Of a stretch of DNA of 60,000 bases, positions 9,849 to 21,980 are shown piece after piece. A program made the position numbers and the translations under genes. The notes under the pieces were generated by a model. The model ran no database searches. It saw nothing but the letters and a program-made list of their open reading frames with translations, and was not told the origin of the DNA. Position 1 is the stretch's first letter, and the number at the start of each line of letters is the position of its first letter. The DNA is from Membranipora membranacea (Eukaryota; Bryozoa; Gymnolaemata; Cheilostomatida; Membraniporidae), in NCBI GenBank assembly GCA_914767715.1, contig OU612071.1:7301493-7361492 (forward strand), given 5' to 3'.

Positions 9849-12800
9849 ATGGCTGATAGTGAAGTTGTAAGCGCGATAGCTAATCTAAAGAAAGTCCGCA
9901 CATCGCTCAAAGTAAAGCTCACTTCTACAACAACACAGCTATGTAAATGCTCACCATTAGATAGAAAGCTCCTTGATGATTTGTATGCTAAAGTAAACTC
10001 TATATATGCTGATTTATGCGACGCTCACTATGAATATGCTGAGTTGGTCGCTGATAGTGATTATGATTCACACCGTGTGGTCAATGGCTTAGACGTCACA
10101 CAATACTACGAATCGTTTACCGAAACTCATGCTAAAGCTCTCGATACTTATACTCATCATAAAACGGGTAGGTACGAAAAACCGAACCACGAACTCACGA
10201 ACTACGAACCCTCTAAAAACCGAACTCAGGATTATCCTCTCCTGCTTAAATCAATTTGCTCAAAGTTTAAATTGTCAGTAGCCAATGAAATGTCATGTTT
10301 TTGATAAGTGACCAATAATATAACAGACATCAAACTTTGACTTTTAATAGAGCTCATTGCATCCTAACTAGGTGCACAAGCTCAAAGTCACTTGATGAAA
10401 AATTATGGAGAGCAAGATGGCACAGTTTGGTACACACCAAGCAGATGTCAAATTAGTCATGATGAATCCAAATGAACTTTTGCATTGGAGAGAGGAATGG
10501 TTTGACTATATATTCCTGCAAGTTTGAAAATGATGGAAGTATGTGGAGCTACTACAGAAGGCTGTAATGGAGGACACACCTCACTTATTTATTAGAAATG
10601 GTCACAGTTTAATAAATTAGAGCCCCTTTGACTCGTCACAGGAGGAGCAGAAGGCTGCCACCTGAATCATCACATCTCAACAGAGTTAACAAGTATGTAC
10701 TATGGGTGTTGGCCTATCTTGAAATATTGTTTTGAAGGTTCATGGCTGTTCTTTGGTTTCAAACCAATGAATGAACTAAACCTCAGTTTAGTTCATTGTT
10801 CAAACAAAGCATGAGGGGGAAAGTAGGACCTCTAATATACATTATAATTCTTCTATAAAAAATTGAGCTTATTTACTATATAACTATAACTGTTAGGTCT
10901 TACATACAGCATTTCATGCTACTCTAAGAGATATCGGATCAGTGTTGCCTCTCTGAAATTTACATTAGCTTGATCAGGCTTGATCATCTATGAAATGATT
11001 CTATGAGAGTGGTTAGGCAAATACTATATTAACTGCATATTGCAATAACTAACATAAGAAATCTTGTGTTTGTAGATATCAATGTGGGCCCTTACTCATT
11101 ACAACTTCAGCTATTGATTTCTCTGACTCGTACCACAGAATACCAAAAAATGCCTGTTTTTCTTATTTTGGTCAGATGGTCAGACTAACATGCTCAATGC
11201 TGTACTATAGCTGTGTAACGAATTCAGGTTCAAGCTCTGGTGGCCCGGACTAAACTGATAATGATAATATCCTAGCCTTCTGCAACGGCCTCGTGTAAAC
11301 CAACTACATTGTAATTAAGCTGCAAGTTGGGTCAGGTATGTACCAAAATTAATTGGTGTATTATTCATTTTATCCCAGCCGAGCATGATTGATAGATGTA
11401 ATGTGGTGTGAACTTCACCAGTCACCACTAGCCATAAAAAAGCAAATAATATTAACCGGCAATGACGAAACGGGAAGCTTGCCTCATGCTGCCCTAAAGC
11501 TATGAGTAGAGCGCAGTGAGCAAAAAGTGAGTTAATAATTTTATCTGATAATAACATGACATAATATGAAACACATCTCTTTGAATTTGAATGTGATATT
11601 TTCTGGTTTTTTTTAGTTACGCAGTACCAGAAGACACAGCACAAACCTCGTGATAGCTGGTGTGCAACAGTTATGGCTTGATAGTTAGCTTACTGTCATT
11701 AACAACATACATTGCCACTGGATAGGAACTGCTTTATGTCCCCAATGGTCTACCATCACATGTGTATTCACAGCCATGAATGCTAACACTTCAGTAATAA
11801 TCCACCTGGGCCATTACTATTCTCTCAGGCCTTTTGTCTGCCTCTCATTTTGCCTCTATTTCAGGCACCATAATATACAAATAAGTTCATTGAATACACG
11901 TGTAAACACCATCAACAGTCTCTTCTCTGAACTATTACCCTTATTTGAATGCGCATATAATATGTTATCTGCTTGGATCACCTTATCACTCAAACAGTGC
12001 AATGATCACATAAACAGAGTATTTGCAAGCATCATTTAGTAAGTAAAAGGATCACTGCGTGCATTTGTGCATAATCACTCAATTTTCCAGGATCAGTCGC
12101 ACCACCATGGTAATAATCACTAAGTTTGAACTTGGTGGCTCCCAGCTCTCCGGAACCTCTGTCTCAATCTTGAAATCGTTCAAGCCATGATCTAGCCTGG
12201 CGTCTTCTCTAGAACAAAATTCCCTTCTTTGTTCAGTCGGAGACAAACTCCCTGCTCCCCTCCCTATTCCCTTCCCTCTCTCCCTGCTCCTATGTCCAAA
12301 ACTCTCTGCTGGGATTGGAGTTGTCCTCTACCATTTGCCAAAGTGCAAGAGAGGATAACTGTCATCAAAGTTTTGACATTTTGTTACAAAGATCATCATT
12401 GGACGAAATTATGTTACCAGACACATTGAAGGTCCGGTTTTTTAAAGATTCGTAGCTTGTGAGTTCGTGGTTCGGTTTTTCGTACCTACCGTCATAAAGC
12501 TGCATTCATTGGTCATGAGATACAGTTAGCTTTAGGTCAAATAGCTAAGCTTGATGAACTCGGTGATGCCGTTGATAAATCTAGAGTCACCACATTTATT
12601 GAACATTTATCCATGTTATCCGCACAATATCATTCAATCCATAACGATACTAATTCAGAATTAGAGAGTGCTATTGTATATCTAGGTAAGGTTAGTTTCT
12701 CCTTGTCTAAAGCTCGATTACGTACAAGCAATGCTCTGTCTGGTGGGGAGGATATTGGGGCGGGTGATTCACAGCCGATCACTACTAATGACACATCAAC

Positions 12801-14613
12801 ATCACAAACCTTTACAACTCACACATCACAAACACCCAGTGTTAGTTCCAGTGATCATGTTAGTATAGGGGTTAGTTCCAGTGGTATTGTAAGTTCCAGT
12901 GTCAGCAGTAGTAATGTGATTGTTCAAACTACTGGTACTAGTGCTATTAGTACAAGCTCAGGTAACATAGTATCCACGCCTTATAGAAGTATAGCAGCTA
13001 ATATTGCTTCGAATGTTAGTTTAGTGAGTCAACCAAATCAGTTACTCACTCCTCAACCACATGCTCCTAGTGGTTTGTCGTCAGTTATTTCTCAGTCTAG
13101 TTTTCTACCTTCTAGAATGTCCGCTCAAGTTCAAGCATCAACTGGATCTCACTTGTATTCTAGAGTCAATGATCTCTCTATTGTGTCTGCCTATGATGGC
13201 TATATTCCACCATCGATTCACCCAGACAACACTCCCTCCTCTAGTATGCATGTTGCTCAAGCTCATAGTCATTATAATTCAAAATTCAAAAAATGTTCTC
13301 CTCCTTCCTTTGATGGTACAAAGAGAGAATGGCCCGAGTTCCGGACCGCATGGAGAAGATATGCTGCTTCTGAGTTTCATTGTGATGAAGATAGAGCTAG
13401 TGCTCTGAGGCGGAGTTTGGGTGGTGAGGCACTTCCGTGTGTGCGTTCTATTTTCTCATCGCAGCCGAATGCTTATGTGAGAACGTGGAATAGGCTCGAT
13501 GGGAAGTATAGTGATATTAGCATGTGTGTTCAGACGGTATATGATGACCTGAGTAAACTAAGAATCATCAAAGCCGAGGATCACAAAGGTCTGGTTGATT
13601 TTGCTGATGAGTTAGAAATGTGTTATAGCCAACTAGCTGAAGTTGGACAGATCAAGTCGATAACTATGAATCACATTGATTCTTTGTCTGATAAGTTACC
13701 TATACATGTTCGTGAGAACTGGAATGTTGTCTATGAAAATCTACCCATAGATGATAAGATTCATCCATTCTCAAGTTTCATGAGATTCATGGAAGGTGTT
13801 AGATCTGCTGTAGCTCGCTTAGCTGAAAGACAGAGCCAGAAGAAGTGTGTGCAGGTAGACGATGGTAAGGCTAGAATTCAGACTACCAAAGCAGCTCGCA
13901 CTTATGCTGCCGCTTCTATGGAGAGACCTATAGATTCAGGGTCTAGTAGTACAATGGTAAAGGAGTATACGAAGCCTGTTCAACCTCAATGCCTGATACA
14001 CACTGAGGCAAATCATGATACGGCAGCCTGTTCCGATTTTCTGAAATGTAGTGTCGATGATCGATATAAACTGGTGTCGGATAAAAAAGCTTGTTTCAGG
14101 TGCCTTGGGAATCACTTCATTCGTTCATGTCGTTCTAAGAGTCAGTGTCATGAGTGTGATAAAAAATATCACCATGTTCTCCTATGTAAATATGACAAGA
14201 AGACTAATTCAGGTGATAAAGTAAGCAAAGAGGTTGTTGTGAGTTCAAGCAATCATGCAAAGACATTCTCTCATCAAGTATGTGTAGTTGATTCAGATAA
14301 GAGAGCTGTGTTATTCTATGATAGTGGTTCGAATTCCTCGTACATTACCCATGATGCTGTTAAACGACTACATGCACGGCGGGTTAGACCTGTGGTAGTC
14401 GAGATAACTCTCATGGGCGGTAAGGAATGTGAGGTAGATACACACATCTTTGAGGTTGATTTGAGAGCTAAAGACGGATCAGTTGTGACTATTGAAGTTT
14501 ATGGTGTAGATTATATAACAGATTCTATTCCTATACCCAACATTGCTATGATTGGGGAGTTATTCCCAGACGTTGACTGTCAACAGTTGAGTCGCTCATT
14601 TAGTGGGTGTTGA
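9849..14613 (+). pseudogene. BEL/Pao gag and protease, interrupted by a DNA transposon
   Basis: Gag starts at the ATG at 9849 and is open to 10163. It is then split by the element at 10164-12492 and continues from 12499 to 14613 in register once the insert and one 6-bp duplication are discounted. A Ser/Thr-rich linker (about 12770-13250) precedes a Pao-type capsid-like region (PSFDGTKREWPEF at about 13310, as in DUF1759). Next come Cys/His knuckles (CFRCLGNH, CHECDKKYHH, about 14090-14190) and an aspartic protease with the DSGSNSS active site (about 14320). The frame closes at 14611-14613, shortly before the protease-RT linker resumes in another frame. Gag packages the element's RNA and the protease matures the polyprotein. 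This copy should not make intact products. Confidence 0.85.
10164..12492. mobile_element. 2.3-kb TIR DNA transposon inside BEL gag, 6-bp target duplication
   Basis: Inverted ends of about 60 bp begin ACGGGTAGGTACGAAAAACC on the left and ACGGTAGGTACGAAAAACC on the complementary strand at the right. They are flanked by CATAAA at 10158-10163 and 12493-12498. The gag reading frame is in register across the insert. The interior (about 10.3-12.4 kb) has no transposase I can recognise. The longest frames (11315-11644 minus, 11776-12039 plus) look non-coding, so it is probably a non-autonomous derivative. A 6-bp duplication is uncommon (IS3EU and Dada are among families reported near this size). I do not assign a superfamily. 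Confidence 0.85.
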
Positions 14614-14654
14614 TAATGAGGATATAGCTCCAGGTAATGTTGTAGCTCAAGTAT

Positions 14655-16896
14655 ATGAGAATCAAGCAATCTGTCTTTGGTATGGTTCTTCAGGGTCCTT
14701 TAGCTGATAAGTCAGAGGTGGATAGTGGAAGTTTAATCGGTTGCCATGCTGTTGTGAATGATAAGTATCACTGTGGTGTTATGCACCAATCATGTCAGTC
14801 TCTACTTGCTCATTCCTTTGTTGATCATTCGCATAAAGAAGACTTCATAGCTGGAGAGCAGCTTGGTACAGAGGTAAATCCCAGATGTGGATCATGTAAA
14901 TGCTCTAAGTGTCCCATTGTCGGGCACAGTTATTCCTTCCAAGAGGAACAAGAGCTCTCAATGATCCGGACGAACCTCAGATATGACCAAGAAAAGAAGT
15001 TGTGGACAACAAAGTACCCGTGGGTGATTGATCCATCTGTTCTGCCAGATAACTACCCTTCAGCGTACGCTGCACTGAAAAGTACAGAGCGCAAGCTCCG
15101 TAAAGATCTCTCTTGGGCTGAGACATATCATAGTCAGATCAATGACATGGTCAACCGCCAAGTTGCGAAAAAACTCACTACTGAGGAGCTGCACACATGG
15201 GATGGCCCTGTGTTTTATCTCTCTCATCTGGCAGTTCCTAACCCCAAATCCCAATCAACACCGGTCAGAATAGTGTTCAATAGCAGCCAAGTGTATAAAG
15301 GTCACTCGCTGAACAAGGCCCTGGCAAAGGGTCCCGATAGTTACTTGAACAACTTGCTTGGTGTCTTACTTCGTTGGAGGGAAGGGGCGGTGTCAGTAGT
15401 AGCAGATATCAGAAAAATGTATAACTCGATATATATAGACCCAGTAGAGCAACACTGCCACAGATTTCTGTGGTGAGATCTTGTTGATAGTAGAGAGCCT
15501 GATGTGTATATTATCCTCCGAGTTAATATGGGTGATAAACCTGCCGGAGCGATAAGCACCGAGGCAATTTACCTCACAGCACAGATGTTTGAAAAGGATT
15601 ATCCAGATGTGGCAGAACTGTTGAGATCTTCAACGTATGTCGATGATATCATCACATCTGCTGGCACAGTGGAGGAAGCCCAGTCTCTGGCAGATCGAAC
15701 CGATCATGTTCTCAGCTCAGCTGGTTTCAATGTGAAGGAGTGGTTGATTGGAGGTTGTGTTCGTGTTAGTGCTCCTGAGTTGAAGGTTTTGGGTCTCGGC
15801 TGGCAACCCGCTGAAGATGTTATTTACTTCCAACCATGTATCAATTTCTCTGGAAAAAAGAGGGGTGTATTTGCCAGGCCTGACCTCATTGTCACTGATA
15901 TTCTCTGAAATACCTCAGATTCTCACTAGAAGGTCAGTGCTGGAGCAAACTATGAGGATTTTCGATCCATTCGGCATCTTATCACCGTTCACCCTCCAAG
16001 CAAAAGTTCTCTTGAGGACCACCTGGGCCCTCAAGCTTGGATGGGATGATAGGCTTCCTGACGATTTAAGGATGGATTGGATTCAGTTTTTCTCTCAGAT
16101 GTTTCAGTTGTGTGCTCTCAGGTTTGATAGGTGTATTACTCCACCTGATGCCGTTGGTGATCCTAGGCTGATTATACTCTCAGATGGCAGCGATCTGGCA
16201 TATGGATTCTCGGCTTATATCAGATGGTCTCTCTCCGATGGCTCCTTTTGGAGCAGGTTAGTGCTGGCTAAGTGTAGGATAGCCCCGATGCAAAAGTTGA
16301 GTACTCCACAAATGGAGCTCAATGGTGCGGTGCTATCAAAGAGAGCCAGGAAGATTCTAGAATCTGATCTAAGAGTTCAGTTCTCTGAGGTAGTGCATCT
16401 TGTGGACAGTGAGATCAACATACTCAGTCCTAACTGTTTGCTCTTGGGCAGGCCTGTTGCTGCTCAGCCTCAGTTCAGGTATGCCAGTGCCAGTGCACGA
16501 TCTCGGTTGGATTCTATTGAGAGTATTGCCTCCGATTTTTGGGTCAAGTGGTCAGAGTTATATGCACCTAGTCTCTATAAACAGAGCAAATGGTTTCCAG
16601 GTTCAGATCGGAATCTGAGAGTTGGTGATGTTGTTTCAGTCGCAGACTCAAATATGTTAAGAGGAAGATATTATATAGCCAAGGTGTGTGAGGTTTATCC
16701 TGGGTGCGATGGACGAGTTCGTAAAGTAGGTCTGGAATACAAAACATTCAGGGTAGGATCGGCTGTGCGGCGTTATGAGGGGTGTAAAGCGACCAGGGTG
16801 GTCAGGTCTATTCACAAGCTAGCATTGCTTGTACCTGAGAGCGAAAATGAATGGTTTCATGTGAATCATAGCATTATAATTGTGGCTTGGAAATAA
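14655..16896 (+). pseudogene. BEL/Pao pol remnant (RT, partial RNase H, C-terminal domain; integrase deleted)
   Basis: The linker SVFGMVLQGPL and reverse transcriptase are open from 14655 to an in-frame TGA at 15474-15476. The same frame continues through the YVDD catalytic box (about 15637-15650) to 15908. A frameshift near 15900 moves coding to the frame that ends at 16896. That frame shows the fingers/connection motif FDPFGILSPFT and RNase H-like SDGSD, MELNGA and VDSE. It then jumps from VDSEINI directly to LSPNCLLLGR. In related elements the zinc-binding and catalytic integrase core lies between these points, so several hundred residues are missing without breaking the frame. The end (WVKWSELY to VGDVVSVAD and GRVRKV) matches the BEL C-terminal DUF5641-type domain. 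No autonomous transposition is expected. Confidence 0.85.
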
Positions 16897-16933
16897 ATTG
16901 GATCTCATATTTTTCCAACACCACCCCCTCCGA

Positions 16934-17335
16934 TGTGTTAGCAGTTATCCTCTCATGCACTGATAGAGGGTAACTCCCAAATTAAATCTCACAGCTCTCT
17001 TATTTGAGGAGGTTGGATAAGTGGTTTTTCTTTTCTATTCTGATGGTTCTGAGGAGACACATGTTTTGTGCACAGAAATTTTGCTAAGCTATGCCCTGAT
17101 ACATCACCATATGTAAGTGTTTCTATATTGTTGTTTTCTGCATTATGTGTATTAGTGTAATGTGTGTTTTGCTTATCTGAAGAGCTGTTTCTATGAGCAA
17201 AGATGAGATTAATATTCAGTTTTGTGTGGCCTAAAACATATGGTAAATTTCACCAATATTAATTTTAGGTACAACCTCTGTGGCAATAAACTAAAGATAA
17301 GATAACTACAGTAAATCTACATAGATCCCAATACA
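16934..17335 (+). repeat. 3' LTR of the BEL/Pao element
   Basis: This is the second 402-bp copy, with no difference from the 5' LTR that I can find, followed by GTGAT. Identity of LTRs that are copied together at insertion implies a young insertion or later gene conversion. Confidence 0.95.
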
Positions 17336-17352
17336 GTGATTTAAATATATAA

Positions 17353-19461
17353 ATACTCAATGAACACAGAGAGATCAAAATTCGGTATTCACTGTCATGG
17401 AAGATTGGGACCTTTGCTATAGAACCTTTGCAAGTACAGGCACTGTGAGCCTATTAATATAACAGGTTTACATAAAATTCCAGTAGTTTATTTCACTATA
17501 TTAGTGGACTATCAAATAGTGAACACTCTTGTATCATGAAAGGTCAGAGAAGTACAGCTCAGCAAAGTCAGCAGGAGGTAATGTTTTCAAAAAATTTTAC
17601 CAAATTTTACATCCTATTATTGTGAAGATTATTATTTTCCTTACACAAAAGATTGTCATTATCGTTGAACTTAGTCTGAACTCCCAATATATCTAATTTA
17701 ATCAAGGTATATTATAATAAAGCATCTATCTTGTAATTTAAAATAAATCCTTATAACTTATAGTTTGGTTAGAGGAAATAAATTGCTGCTAGTGATATGT
17801 TTTAGAGTGATCGCTATTGCACCTTATTTTTCAAAGGAATCCAAATTTCACTTTACAAGTATCTGTACAAATTAGATGAGCAGTATTGAACAACCATTTT
17901 TTAGAGAACATTATTCCGTCTCTGGTATTCGAGGGCCTCCCTTTAGTTAGCCTCCTACTATTGGTTCCATTACAAATATACTACATTTTTGCTTGCAATA
18001 AATCATAATTTTATAACATAAAAGCCTCACAGAGAAAGCCTGGTAGCGAAGCCACTTATAGCCATGTTATCTCAAAGAAGTTTAGGTTTTAACAGTATCC
18101 GTTGTCTTGGAAAAAAGATATATATGAGAAGTGACATGCCAGTCTCTCTCAAACAGAGAAATGACCTTATTGTCCTTTTAAGACAGTGACTCAAAGTTGA
18201 GGTGCCTTTTGGGCATTATAATCAGCGATTGTTTGTGAGGAATAAATTTAATTTAAACAGTCATCGTGCAAAACAAAAGCATGCTTTATCATATCATTAG
18301 AGTATCCAATACAGCGAAAAGATGATAGAATAGATATAAGCAAAAGAGAATAGGGTCTAATATACTCTTGAGGGCTCCCCGTAGAGAACTCCCTTCCTTG
18401 ATTACCGCCTGCTTTTTCATGTAGTGGCTGCTTACAATTTTCAGTGATTTAGGCTGAGTGTTTTAAAAAAATCAAAGAGTGTCATCAAATCAGAAAATTT
18501 CAATGTGTAGATTTTAAAACATTTTGAACATTTGAACTTCAGATGCAGACAATGACTTGGTTCTAGATTCATGATCTTGAGCCTAGGCTCAATAAAACCA
18601 TTTGTTTTGCTCTTTGCTTAAGATAGATATCAGGGTTGTAGCTGTTAGCAAAACAGATCAAAAGGTTTATGGGTAAAAACATATTGCAGAGGCTTTCAAA
18701 ATCTTCTTGTTGCAGTGGCTATTGCAATCAACCCAAAACATAGAACCGCGAAGGGTTACTTAATTGCTAACTTTATGTGGTTTGTACCTTGCACATGACC
18801 ATTTTTATATCCTACCCAGGTGAATATCAACATTCCAACTCTTATGCTGCTTTGATTTGTCATTTCGACCCTCAAAGATAATGGGTAAGAAAATGTCAGT
18901 CAACAAAGCCCTATCCATTATAAAATAAAACCTTTGTCTGAGATCAGAAAGCAAAAAGCACCTAACCTCAAAATTCAGTACTCGCAATCTTTATCTCTCA
19001 GTTTTCCTGTATCCCATTGTGGATTCAAATCTGTATCCGTTTTTATTATGACTCTGTTTAATTTCGATGTGGTCATTTTAAAGGCATGTTTTTATGGAAA
19101 CTTCCCCATGCCTTCTAGCCCTATGACTATTTGGATTACCAATGGAGCTGGCGAATGGCACCGTTGTCGGTTGAAAAATGTTTCTTCGGTTTTTGGGAAG
19201 ATCTTTCTGCTGTCTTTGCGATTGTTTATCACAAATTTCAAGGGGAGATAGATCTGTTTACAAGTAAACGACAATTAAAACCATTGTAGGTATCTAGGCT
19301 GTGTAAAATCAACGCCAATCTCCTATACTATCTGAAAGAGCTATTAGACTGTTGTGTGAGTTTTTCTGGTTCAAAAGAAACACTGTACATCTATACCACA
19401 CAACCAATTGTTCTAAGAATTTGAGGCTTTATCAGACTATCAGGTTTATTGTCATGGTAGT
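17353..19461. other. Downstream flank of TRIM copy B, no gene seen
   Basis: The first few hundred bases are probably the former 3' untranslated region of TRIM copy B. The rest is AT-rich with only short open frames (for example 18934-19251 plus) that show no motif. I see no repeat with a partner in the window. Confidence 0.45.
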
Positions 19462-19638
19462 TTTCAGTTTTCTGTACCAGAGTATCCTATACATTGCCTG
19501 ACTGCCAGGATAATGTAGCCTCAGACTTGGATCATGTGTATGCTGATGACTGTGATTTCAGTGGCAAGACGATACCCTCTATGTGCTGCATTGTGAGACC
19601 TGAGGCCAAACGCTGCAGTGGGAAGATTATTGTGCCAT
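19462..19638 (+). pseudogene. Possible reverse-transcriptase fragment with YADD box
   Basis: A short open frame contains HVYADDCDFSGKT, which resembles the catalytic box of non-LTR reverse transcriptases (hydrophobic residue, Y-A-D-D). The frame closes at a TAA at 19636-19638. The neighbouring sequence does not clearly continue the domain in any frame. At 59 codons this could be chance. If real, it is a decayed fragment. Confidence 0.3.
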
Positions 19639-20474
19639 AACATATATCAGACTGGGGACGGAGATTCTGCAAGACTCATGAGTATTTACAAATATTAGAA
19701 TTGTTGCAACCTACCGGATTGGGTAGATACATCAGCAGAAGCGTTGATGCTGACCAATGAGAGAGTTTTAATTATTGAACATAACTGAGCTGGGATCTCT
19801 GCATATCTCAGATGCAGCCTCAAACCCAAACTTGTTTTTGTTCACCTATAATACCTCAGTTATTAAAGACCTCTATGCAATAACTTGAGAAATGAAATTA
19901 AAGTTGTATCCGCTGTCAAAGCATTTTTATACGTCTAGTGAGTCGTCAATTATGGGTGATGACCTTTGCGTGTGATATTGCCATACATTGAAATGAAGCG
20001 ATACAGAAATTTTTAGTCTGACCTCAATATATTTTCAGTTCGCTTTGATTTTGGTATGTTTGGTGAGACTGTCGTCATACCAGTAACCGATTGTGATGAG
20101 TTCAACCTACAAGGAAAGGTCGGACAATGTTCATTTACGTTACACAGGTTTGACCTTGACACATGTAGTTGCAGTGTTTCCTCCACAACCATATGCACTG
20201 TATGATCATGAGAGTACAGAGGACAGCTTGTTGCATGTTTGTCTTTCATACTTTTTTGAAAAGACATTCATTACAAACATGCTCTCAATACTATCGGTAC
20301 AAATTAACTGCAGGACATTTTTATGTGCCATTCTAAGCCGAATAAATATTACTAAGGATTTTATTTATACTCTTTGCAATTAATAAATTCTTTTAAATAA
20401 AACCTTCACTGTTACCTGACTTCTGCTGATATCTTTGAGATGCACTGAGACAGTTTTAGGTTATGTGACTTTGT
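19639..20474. other. No recognised feature
   Basis: AT-rich sequence. Overlapping open frames on both strands at 20013-20383 have no motif and no splice context that I can support. Confidence 0.4.
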
Positions 20475-20975
20475 TCGGCAACTAACTATAGTATTGTTAA
20501 CTGAGTGTAGTTAATTGCAGATCAAATTTCGGGACAAACTGTTGCAATCAAAACTGACCTACCATAAAATGCGAAACCATGCCTTGCCCGCAGTAGGAAG
20601 AAATATGTGTGCAGACAATCCTGAAGTTGTTAGTTGAGCTTTGTCTAGCCCAGAGCCTTATGATTTGATGGCAAGGCAATTTTTCTTCCAGCCAACTAGT
20701 TCGCTGCTAACAATTTATAGTACTACGACACATGCAACAACTCTCTTGTTCTGTTATTTATTGAATTCATGCTTTTGAGAATTCTGGTAGTCTGCGGACA
20801 GCAGGCGGAACTGAGAGGATATATAAAGTTAAAAAACAAAATATTGTTTGGGTGATAAGGTAGGCAATAAATTCGCCGAGCAAACATACATTTGTGATTA
20901 TTTTTATTTTTAAGGCTCCATATTTAATCTAGTCAACAGTAATTTAGTGTCATAAAAAACTTTGATCTTTAAACT
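20475..20975 (+). repeat. Diverged dispersed repeat, copy 1
   Basis: Blocks in the same order recur at 21981-22375: ACTATAGTA near the start, AATTTCGGG followed by CAAAACTGACC, TGAATTCATGC in the middle, and CAATAAATTCGCCGAGCA near the end. Spacing is similar but identity is clearly low. It has no open frame. The family is unknown. Confidence 0.45.
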
Positions 20976-21240
20976 AGAATATTATTTGTCAACATAAACC
21001 TCTTCAGAACATTGATGTTGGCACAAGGCAGGGCCATATCCTAGTATACGGCCACAAGGGCCTGACCGGGTCACTCATCTGACCCCTGTGTTTGCTGAAG
21101 CTGGATTGAGTCGATCTCCCTCAGAATGTAACACATTATTAAGATACAAGCAGCTGCCTTGTGAATTAAAAGTGGAATATTCACACCTGTTAAATCCAAT
21201 CAGGGAAAATTCTCTCCGATCCAACTGACGAGCACCTTGA

Positions 21241-21429
21241 TTGCATGGTGAGATAGATCATAACAAACAAAATCCACAGCCATTAGGAATGGCGGCCTTC
21301 TCCCTAGACGGTCGTTTACGACCGCTTACGGCTGCGATCGCCATTGCAAGTTTTCTTTCAGGATTGACCTCATCTGTCGCTGCTCAGTCACAGAGGACCT
21401 TACTGCACCGCTGCATGTTCTATACATAA
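21241..21429 (+). other. GC-richer open frame with hydrophobic N-terminus, uncertain
   Basis: A 62-codon frame contains an internal ATG (MAAFSLDGRLRPL) followed by an Ala-rich hydrophobic run and SSVAAQS, which looks like a signal peptide. The stretch is GC-richer than its surroundings and partly palindromic (GACGGTCG...CGACCGC). No donor site and no following exon could be found, so it may equally be repeat sequence. Confidence 0.2.
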
Positions 21430-21980
21430 TGCACACCTTATTATTAACAAAGAAAAGGAACCAACAAAATAGACTTGCTGGTTACAAGTCAGAACTTTCT
21501 ATAAATAGAGTAATTTATTAATTTGCATTATTTTCTTCAAGCTCTCTTATTTACGCCTACACACCTACCCATGAACAACATGAACAACATAAATCTCAAT
21601 AATTGTCCTTTGTAACCAGAGCCAGATAGATTTTTTTTCACGAAGGACTAGCAAGACTGATCAGCCAGCTGTGTCTTTTCTCTATACTCAACAACAACAT
21701 ACACATCGGTAAAGATCATAAAACAATCAGAATGAGCATTGACAGGTTCGTAGGATCTTTATGGTTTCCAAATGGAAATACTAATAATAAAATCCTGTTT
21801 CCCCTCAGTCTCTCCAGCCCTACAACACTCAAATTTCCAAACTCAATCGTCCTTTGCCAAAATCCACATCTGCCTGTGGCTGTCTCCAGGCGAAATATTG
21901 ATTCAACTTAACGCAACGGAAAGTGAATTGAACCACGAATATCACATCTTCTATACAGGGACCTTTATATGCTCAGTGGG

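Larger units (their letters stand above)
9419..17335 (+). mobile_element. BEL/Pao LTR retrotransposon, defective, with identical LTRs
   Basis: The element is bounded by 402-bp LTRs (9419-9820 and 16934-17335) that read TGTG...ATACA, and by a 5-bp target duplication GTGAT (9414-9418 and 17336-17340). Five-base duplications are usual for BEL/Pao. The interior encodes, in order, a Pao-type gag, zinc-knuckle region, aspartic protease, reverse transcriptase with YVDD, part of RNase H and the BEL C-terminal domain. The integrase core is missing, there are stops and frame changes in pol, and a DNA transposon sits in gag. It landed in the last codons of TRIM copy B. The bases before the 3' LTR are pyrimidine-rich (CCACCCCCTCCGA), not the usual purine tract, and I could not recognise a primer-binding site after 9820. 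Confidence 0.92.
7294..17352 (+). pseudogene. TRIM/propeller pseudogene, copy B (5'-truncated, twice interrupted)
   Basis: Remnants of exons 6, 7 and 8 lie in order on the plus strand: 7294-7375 (5'-truncated exon 6, donor GTACGC), 7549-9137 (propeller exon, acceptor TTATTAG, donor GTGAGC) and 9264-9418 (last exon), resuming at 17341 after the retrotransposon. Exon 7 is split by the fold-back element at 8028-8906. Discounting the element and one target duplication leaves 702 bp, one codon shorter than copy C, in frame on both sides. An in-frame TAA at 9080-9082 replaces a Tyr codon conserved in copy C. The last exon is broken by the BEL element at GTGAT, and the probable native stop is the TAA at 17350-17352. 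No RING, B-box or coiled-coil exon is found upstream, where a fold-back fragment abuts exon 6. The orientation is opposite to copies A and C. With no 5' exons and a stop codon it cannot make the full protein. Confidence 0.9.

Noticed and set aside
11315-12039. Two open frames inside the 2.3-kb element as a transposase
   Set aside because: Composition is that of chance frames, and no acidic catalytic spacing or DNA-binding motif is visible.
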